DNA of 64,000 nt from Sphagnum compactum (taxonomy: Eukaryota > Bryophyta > Sphagnopsida > Sphagnales). The first letter of the stretch is position 1, and each line of letters begins with the position of its first letter. Positions 58,641 to 64,000 of the stretch are shown here, piece after piece. Location of the stretch: NCBI GenBank assembly GCA_965153455.1, contig OZ234501.1:14446001-14510000 (forward strand), read 5' to 3'. The position numbers were made by a program, and so were the translations under genes. The notes under the pieces are model-generated. The model searched no databases, was not told the DNA's origin, and saw nothing but the letters and a program-made list of their open reading frames with translations.

Positions 58641-58668
58641 ACGACCACGACGTCCTTTACTATATAGA

Positions 58669-60363
58669 ATTTGCAGATACCATTATAGAGCATAAAAACT
58701 CACGGGCATTTTGAAAACCGGAAATTCTGTTTTATGAAATGCTCACAGTCCCTCAAGTGGGCACCAGTCGGGTATCTGCTGGGTATCAAGAGAAAAACCA
58801 TATAAATGAGTGACAGAGCTTTACGCCATGCAATATCCTCCAGAAGCGGTGTTCCAAAATTAAAAGGCCACCAGCCTCCAGCCTTGGGGACCTATTATTT
58901 CAGGAATGCCCCAGCCCTGGTGCATTACCCTACACAAAACTTATACTCAGCTGGCTGAAATGAACCATGAACTCGTACTCCAAATCTTCTGTGCACACTA
59001 TGGAAGACACTTGCCCTTGTCTCAAGCGTGTCACGCCATGCTCCCAGGGCTTTCGCTATTGTTGGAATTGAACTTAGAACCTGAACTGGACCATACTACC
59101 TACCAATCTCTTGTTGGAATTGAACTTAGAACCTGAACTGGACCATACTACCAATCTCTTGAACCATACAACCTAGCCTCCAGTTGAACCCAAACCAAAC
59201 ATCATTTCTATTACAGTGCTTTACAATCGTTCCAAATCAGGCATTTTCCCCCTTTTTCAATTTTGTTATGTTGAAGTGGTGATCATTCATGAGACGATTT
59301 AGCTAAATCTAGCTATAAACAAAATATGGAAGTAACAATATTCAAGCATCCTTCTATATTGTTTGCTGCCTATTGGAACTTAACACAAAAATGGAACGAT
59401 CTTTTTAAACACATTTTGAAATCTAGAAAGTAGAAAACCCACCAAAACACTTTTTTTTCTTTGTCAAAACAAAGTCCCCATCTAGAAAAATTTTACCTTT
59501 CAAAATTACACTGCTCTACATAGTTACTCAATTATTATTTTCAAAAAGCTTACATACAAACAAGCAAGATGTAACCATGTGGTCAAATTTTAACAAATTA
59601 GTTGTATACGTTTTTTTTGATCTTGGGGCTATGTGTAGTTTTAGATGGATTGAGACCCCATTCAAAAAGAGAATATTTTGAAAACCGCTAAAGCCAAAGA
59701 CATAGGAATTTGAAGAATCTTACTGAAATTGCACTATGGTTCTAATAAATTAGAGTTAGCTGGATGATAAAAGCAATTTTGTAGTTGAGAGTCAATTACA
59801 AAATGCTATACTTATTTTAGCATCTTCCAATGTTATTTTTCTGCCCTCAAAATTGGATCATTGGAACCATTGCGTCCCCATGGTTTCACAATTTCTCTCT
59901 ATTCCAAATTTAATGAACATCATGATTGTAGACTTTGTCATCATGCACATTATCTCCCACTTTTCACAAATGGTACAACAAAATGTTGATTCAAAGTTGA
60001 AAACATAGTTTAAAATATGATTGTGCATGTGTAGATCAAGATTGGGGAAGATTTGTGATAAGAAAAATCATTTTATGTAGTATGTCAAATTATGTAATTG
60101 TTTTGTATATTAGTTTTGGAACATCAATCTCATAGTGTGATTTATCAAATGTACGATTGGATTTGCTTTACAATTGAAAACATAATCAAAAAATAAATGT
60201 GCACATGTACAAACCAATTTTGAGCAAGATTTGAATTCTAATGCATAAATATGATGTTAGTTTTTGTAATTTGGAGAATAAGTTGGAATTAGAAAGTTTT
60301 TTAACTAGCATGTAACAATAAGTTGAAAGTAAATTTTTTAAATCAAGTAGATTTTGAAGTCTA
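58669..60363. other. AT-rich stretch without supported gene
   Basis: Contains a 54-bp duplication at about 59058-59165 (TTGGAATTGAACTTAGAACC). A 76-codon + frame at 58906 reads through it. Nothing else was recognised. Confidence 0.45.
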
Positions 60364-60830
60364 CACTACAATGTGGTTTTTTGTTAAATCCTTGTGAAAT
60401 ATGTTCTAACAATTTGAAATTGGAACAGATCTTTGATGGGTGGGTTAAGAATTTACACCGGTCTTTCTAATCTAACCTAACCTAAGTATATTTGATCGAA
60501 TGTTTTGTTTCAAAGGCTCCCCAATCACAAATTTATCAATCAATAAACAAGGATTTTTTTGTCTACTTTTAAAACTTATTTGTTTTCAATTTTAAAACAT
60601 TCTCAAGTGTTTCACTATTGGCATCCTTTACCCAAAAAATTCCATTTCTTTTCATGAGCAAGTTTTTCTTTTATGGGACCTCTTCCTCCAAGTCTCATGA
60701 TATAAAAATAATCATAATTCATTAAAAACAATACCTTAGCTAACTCCTTAAGTTAAAAATATTTTAACATCTACATTTGGACAATAGTCCTAAATTGCCC
60801 TAGTCATAAAAACCAATTTTTGGTGTAGTG
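60364..60830. mobile_element. Possible small CACTA-like element
   Basis: The right edge at 60830 is a good CACTA terminus read on the minus strand (CACTACACCAAAAATTGG, followed by ATGACTAGGG). A weaker left match, CACTACAATGTGGTTTTTT, starts at 60364. The flanking trinucleotides do not match, so the pairing is uncertain; the right end alone is more secure. Confidence 0.35.
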
Positions 60831-61829
60831 TTTTTTTCTTCCAACGAGTTTGAATGAGAAAAAACGAATTTAACAACAACCACCAATGAAAACTTACATG
60901 CCTTAAAGTATCTAGTGTGTTAGTAATGTTCTACACTTGTTACTAATTTTCCATGGCATCCACATTTTGTCCCACACACACCCCTTGCAATCAACTCCTC
61001 TTTCAAATGAAAACATTAATAAGTGGACTATTTGGACTGTCACACTTGTAATTTTTCTAGATTACATACAAACATAAAATTTAAAGCCATATTCAAAATT
61101 AACATTGTCAATTTTTTAATTATTCATGTTGTCATAAACTTTAATGGGAATCATCATAAAAAATTTGGATGAATTGTAAAAAAATTATGGACTCATATAA
61201 TGAACTTTTGAAATGATAACATTATGTCTATCACACAGAAAAAATTAAAAATGTGGAATCAAAAAATATATCAAAGTAGTGTCAGAATAAAAATTTAAAA
61301 ATAAAGCAACATCAAATGAAGAATTTATTAGTGAAGTGCATTGAAACTTTCTTAATTATATTTTTTTGATTTTTCAAAGTTTTAAATGACGTGATTGTTG
61401 TAAATTTTTATCCTTGAAAGACCACTTCACATTAAAAAATTTAATTTTTTGCATGTATTTTCTATCAATCACATGTTTAAGATATTCATAGGTTGGTTTA
61501 TTAATGTTTATGATTAAAAGCATAGGGGATAACTATAGGATTTATGGTTTGATAATTGTTGAAAACTAAATTAAAAAAATCATTAGTGTTAGATTATAAA
61601 CTCTCAAGTGCCACTTTTGAGCCACCTAACCATGCTTTCACCCTTTTACCACCTCATTGTGCTTCAAGCCATGATGCCACTTTCACCTTCATTTTTTACT
61701 CCTTGCATATCATAGTTGCATGTGCTAATCTTAATGCAGGTTCTGAATTTTTTTTGTTGATTCAATGTGCTTTCTCATTGAACTTAATGTGTTGATGTTG
61801 AGTTTTTTGTTCAATTTTGCATTTTGTGT
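60831..61829. other. AT-rich stretch without supported gene
   Basis: No conserved coding frame; a 79-codon + frame at 61556 has no recognisable motif. Confidence 0.4.
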
Positions 61830-62694
61830 TAAGTTGAACGCGAAAGGCTTAGCAAAAAAATAAAAAAAGTTGAATTGTTTGTTTAACAACAACAACAAGC
61901 ACAAAGAGAAGTGGAAACCTCTAAGGCTTTACTAAGGGACAACTTGTCAAGGGCAATAAAAGGAGATGACCTCATCACAAATTTAAGCATGCAACGAATA
62001 AATAATGAAAATCATGTGAAGTTTGTTCATTAATAGGTTCGTACATTTTACACACAAATTTCGTGCATTGAAAACACATTTGACACATGAATAAATGTGT
62101 TGACGAATGAAATACGAACCTATGAATGAAAGAATGTCACACAAATTTCGCATCTTACAATAAATCCATGTGTCAAATGTGTTTTCAATGCACAATATTA
62201 GTGTGTGAAACATATAAATTATGAATGAACTAATGTTACACGATTTCCACTTTTAAGTCGTGAGATGTTAAGTTTGTGATGTTCAAGATATAGAGGTGGA
62301 CAATTGGAAAATTGAATAAAAAATTATTACAATGAAGAAGCAATTGATGTGTTTAGGAAGGCAGCGAATTGCAATTCAACAACAATTGGGAAGCATAGAG
62401 AAAAGAGGGGGTTCTCCATTTTGGTTGTAACCAATCTTATGCCCAACTTGCCTTATTGATGCAAATTCGAATATTGTCATCCTTGTTAAACCCTATGGGT
62501 TTTGTAAAGCTTGGTACGACTACTATGACATAATAGTCACTTTATGTAAGCACACATACCACCTTTTTTATCTAGCTGAATTATTGAAGAACAAGAATAA
62601 ATGTTGTGTTTGTGGAAAATCACTTCACCCAAACTGGTGGACCAATTTTGGATTTTGCACAAAAGAAATGAAAAGCTCCACACACATGCTATAA
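61830..62694 (+). pseudogene. RING-like zinc-finger ORF relic split by a foldback element
   Basis: A charged coiled-coil-like part reads ALLRDNLSRAIKGDD and TNLSMQRINNENH (about 61925-62010). After the foldback insertion (62018-62240) and a decayed stretch, an open frame to the stop at 62694 reads CPTCLIDANSNIVILVKPYG, CKHTYHLFYLAELLKNKNK, CCVCGKSLHPNWW. The spacing CxxC, C-x-H-x2-H, CxxC resembles a RING/PHD-type finger; one ligand position reads Y in place of the expected Cys. No start codon is assignable. I recall similar fingers in repetitive ORF families of non-seed plants but cannot name the family. Confidence 0.5.
62018..62240. mobile_element. Foldback/MITE-like inverted repeat
   Basis: Perfect 27-bp arms (62063-62089 and 62167-62193; core GTGCATTGAAAACACATTTG) are extended outward by imperfect inverted sequence such as TTCATTAATAGG and its counterpart. 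Inserted in the zinc-finger relic. Confidence 0.75.
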
Positions 62695-62939
62695 ATTTAT
62701 GATTGCATGAATTAAAAGAGGAGTTGAAGAACTCCTTGCAAGAAAAGGTCAGATTATCTTGGATGTCTGGTGAGTTCTACACATCTTTGTTGAATTGATT
62801 TTGAAGGACTTGGATAGAAAAAAATTGTTTAATTGGTGGGTATTTGAATAGTGCCAATGAGCAATAACTATTTGATTTGGGGTGTTGTGAATGCTTATTA
62901 AAATAGTCTTTTGATTTGCATTACTTGACTAATACTAAG
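62695..62939. other. Spacer before the 79-bp array
   Basis: AT-rich, nothing recognised. Confidence 0.4.
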
Positions 62940-63500
62940 GTTGAAAATAAATTCCATGTTTTGCAGTGCTATCAGTGTTCGCAAAAATCACCTTTTTGAT
63001 CATTAATGCTTTCAATGTTATGAGGAATCATTTCTATGCTTTGAAGTTTTATCAGTGCTTGTGAAAATCACAACTTTCATTTGTAATGCTTTGGATGTTA
63101 AGGAAAATCAAATTTGTGTTTTTTGGTGTTATTAGTGCTTATGAAAAGTACCTATTTTGATTTGTAGTGCTTTGGATCCTAATGAAAACCAAAGCTATTC
63201 TTTTGGTGTTATTGGTCTTTGAGAAAATCACCTATTTGATTTGTGGTGCTTTAGATGTTAAAGAAAATCAATATGTGCTTTATGGTGCTATCAATGTTTG
63301 TGAAATGCACCTATTTGCTTTGTAGTGCTTTGGATGCTAAGGAAAATTAATATGTGCTTTCTGGTGTTACTAGTTATTGTGAAAAACACATTTTTGCTTT
63401 GTAGTGCTTTGGATGTTAAAGGTAATCTTATGTTTGTTAATGCTATTAATGCCTATGATAAACATTTCTTTCATTTGTACTATTTTGGATGTTAATCAAA
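62940..63500. repeat. 79-bp tandem array, about seven units
   Basis: GTGCTTTGGATGTTAAGG or a variant recurs at 63007, 63086, 63167, 63246, 63325, 63404 and about 63480, a period of 79 bp (one 81). Each unit also has GTGAAAATCACCTATTTG and TTTGGTGTTATTAGTG words. Units are 75-90% alike by eye. Confidence 0.85.
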
Positions 63501-63943
63501 AGTAGTGTTGTGGTCTATTGTGTTTTGGCCAAAACTTAATTAAAACACCCCTTCAATTTTTATAGTGCTTTTGGTGTGCCATTATGCTTGTGGTGCTTGT
63601 GAAAATAATGGACTGCAATTTGCAACACTAATTTGGGTGCTCAGCAAAAGTAATTGTTTGATGCATGCAGACAATTGTCTAACTATAATTTCAAGGTGTT
63701 TAGGCATATTTGAAGCAAGGACCATTGAACTTGTTTTTTCCTTCCTTACATTATGAGTTTGTTTGAATTTTGAATCTATCATTGTGGTTCTTGCATGCAA
63801 GTAACATACTACAACTCAAGCATACTGAATATGGGTCAACTGGTTCCACCTACCTACAAAATTAAAGGCTAAGCCTTGGAGCACTTAGCAATAGCCCATT
63901 GGGCTTCAAGTCCTACAATGGAAAAACAATTGACACACCACCA
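63501..63943. other. Unassigned sequence
   Basis: Overlapping 63- and 72-codon frames on opposite strands at 63565-63800 have no recognisable motif. Confidence 0.4.
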
Positions 63944-64000
63944 CTACTACAAAATGTGGGTGCAGTTCACTAGTCCCCGTTCATTAGACCAATGAATTCA
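63944..64000 (+). mobile_element. CACTA-like left terminus at the window edge
   Basis: CACTACTACAAAATGTGGG resembles the termini at 35186 and 5217. Any element continues outside the window. Confidence 0.35.

Larger units (their letters stand above)
57666..58668 (-). mobile_element. Complete non-autonomous Helitron C (about 1.0 kb)
   Basis: On the minus strand it begins TCTATATAGTAAAGGACGTC at 58668. It ends at 57666 in CTAG followed by T, with the hairpin CCTGTGCATTAGGCACGGG (7-bp stem with one G-T pair, 5-nt loop) 8 nt upstream. This is the canonical Helitron architecture. The flank on the 5' side is T rather than the usual A. The interior is T-rich with internal duplications; no coding capacity. 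Termini match Helitrons A and B. Confidence 0.82.

Overview
The window is nuclear DNA of a land plant. It is AT-rich, its genes have introns, and its conserved proteins are plant-type: a G-patch splicing factor of the TFIP11/NTR1 type, ORC6, a twin-CX9C CHCH protein, and relics of a DYW-class PPR gene and a SINAT E3 ligase. Short runs of the plant telomere motif (AAACCCTA) occur in promoter-like sequence. Most of the window is old transposon debris, which fits a large, repeat-rich genome. A non-flowering plant is possible, but I cannot name the lineage.

Left part (1-17.8 kb): gene-free. Its main content is a decayed Helentron-type rolling-circle element on the + strand (about 3.2-10.5 kb). 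It keeps recognisable pieces of an N-terminal region, a HUH Rep with a YxxxYxxK motif, a PIF1-like helicase, and a C-terminal endonuclease (EEP fold). A CACTA-like insertion splits it. MITEs, minisatellites and a dispersed GAACC-rich repeat follow.

Middle (17.8-43.8 kb): a duplicated two-gene module. Gene A encodes a small predicted three-pass membrane protein in two exons. Gene B, just downstream, encodes a small soluble protein in two exons with the same phase-2 junction in both copies. Copy 1 (17.8-20.9 kb) and copy 2 (31.1-34.4 kb) align through exons, introns and 3' flank. Copy 2 of gene A carries a frameshift. A third, more diverged A gene without B lies at 42.6-43.7 kb. Nested Helitrons (22.4-29.3 kb, minus strand) lie between the first two copies; one has a broken Rep protein, a SINAT exon and a membrane-anchor fragment. 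A CACTA element with TSD and a hAT transposase relic lie between copies 2 and 3.

Right part (44-57 kb) is the conserved-gene block: an unidentified two-exon gene end (minus), a PPR-DYW relic (minus), TFIP11/NTR1 (minus, four exons, 850 aa) divergent from a COX23/CHCHD7-like gene (plus, three exons, 77 aa) across a 300-bp promoter with three telo-box repeats, and ORC6 (minus, nine exons, 279 aa). All three conserved genes could be rebuilt with canonical splice sites and consistent phase.

End (57.6-64 kb): a complete non-autonomous Helitron of about 1.0 kb, CACTA-type ends, a RING-like zinc-finger relic split by a foldback element, and a 79-bp tandem array. No tRNA, rRNA or CRISPR signal was recognised.
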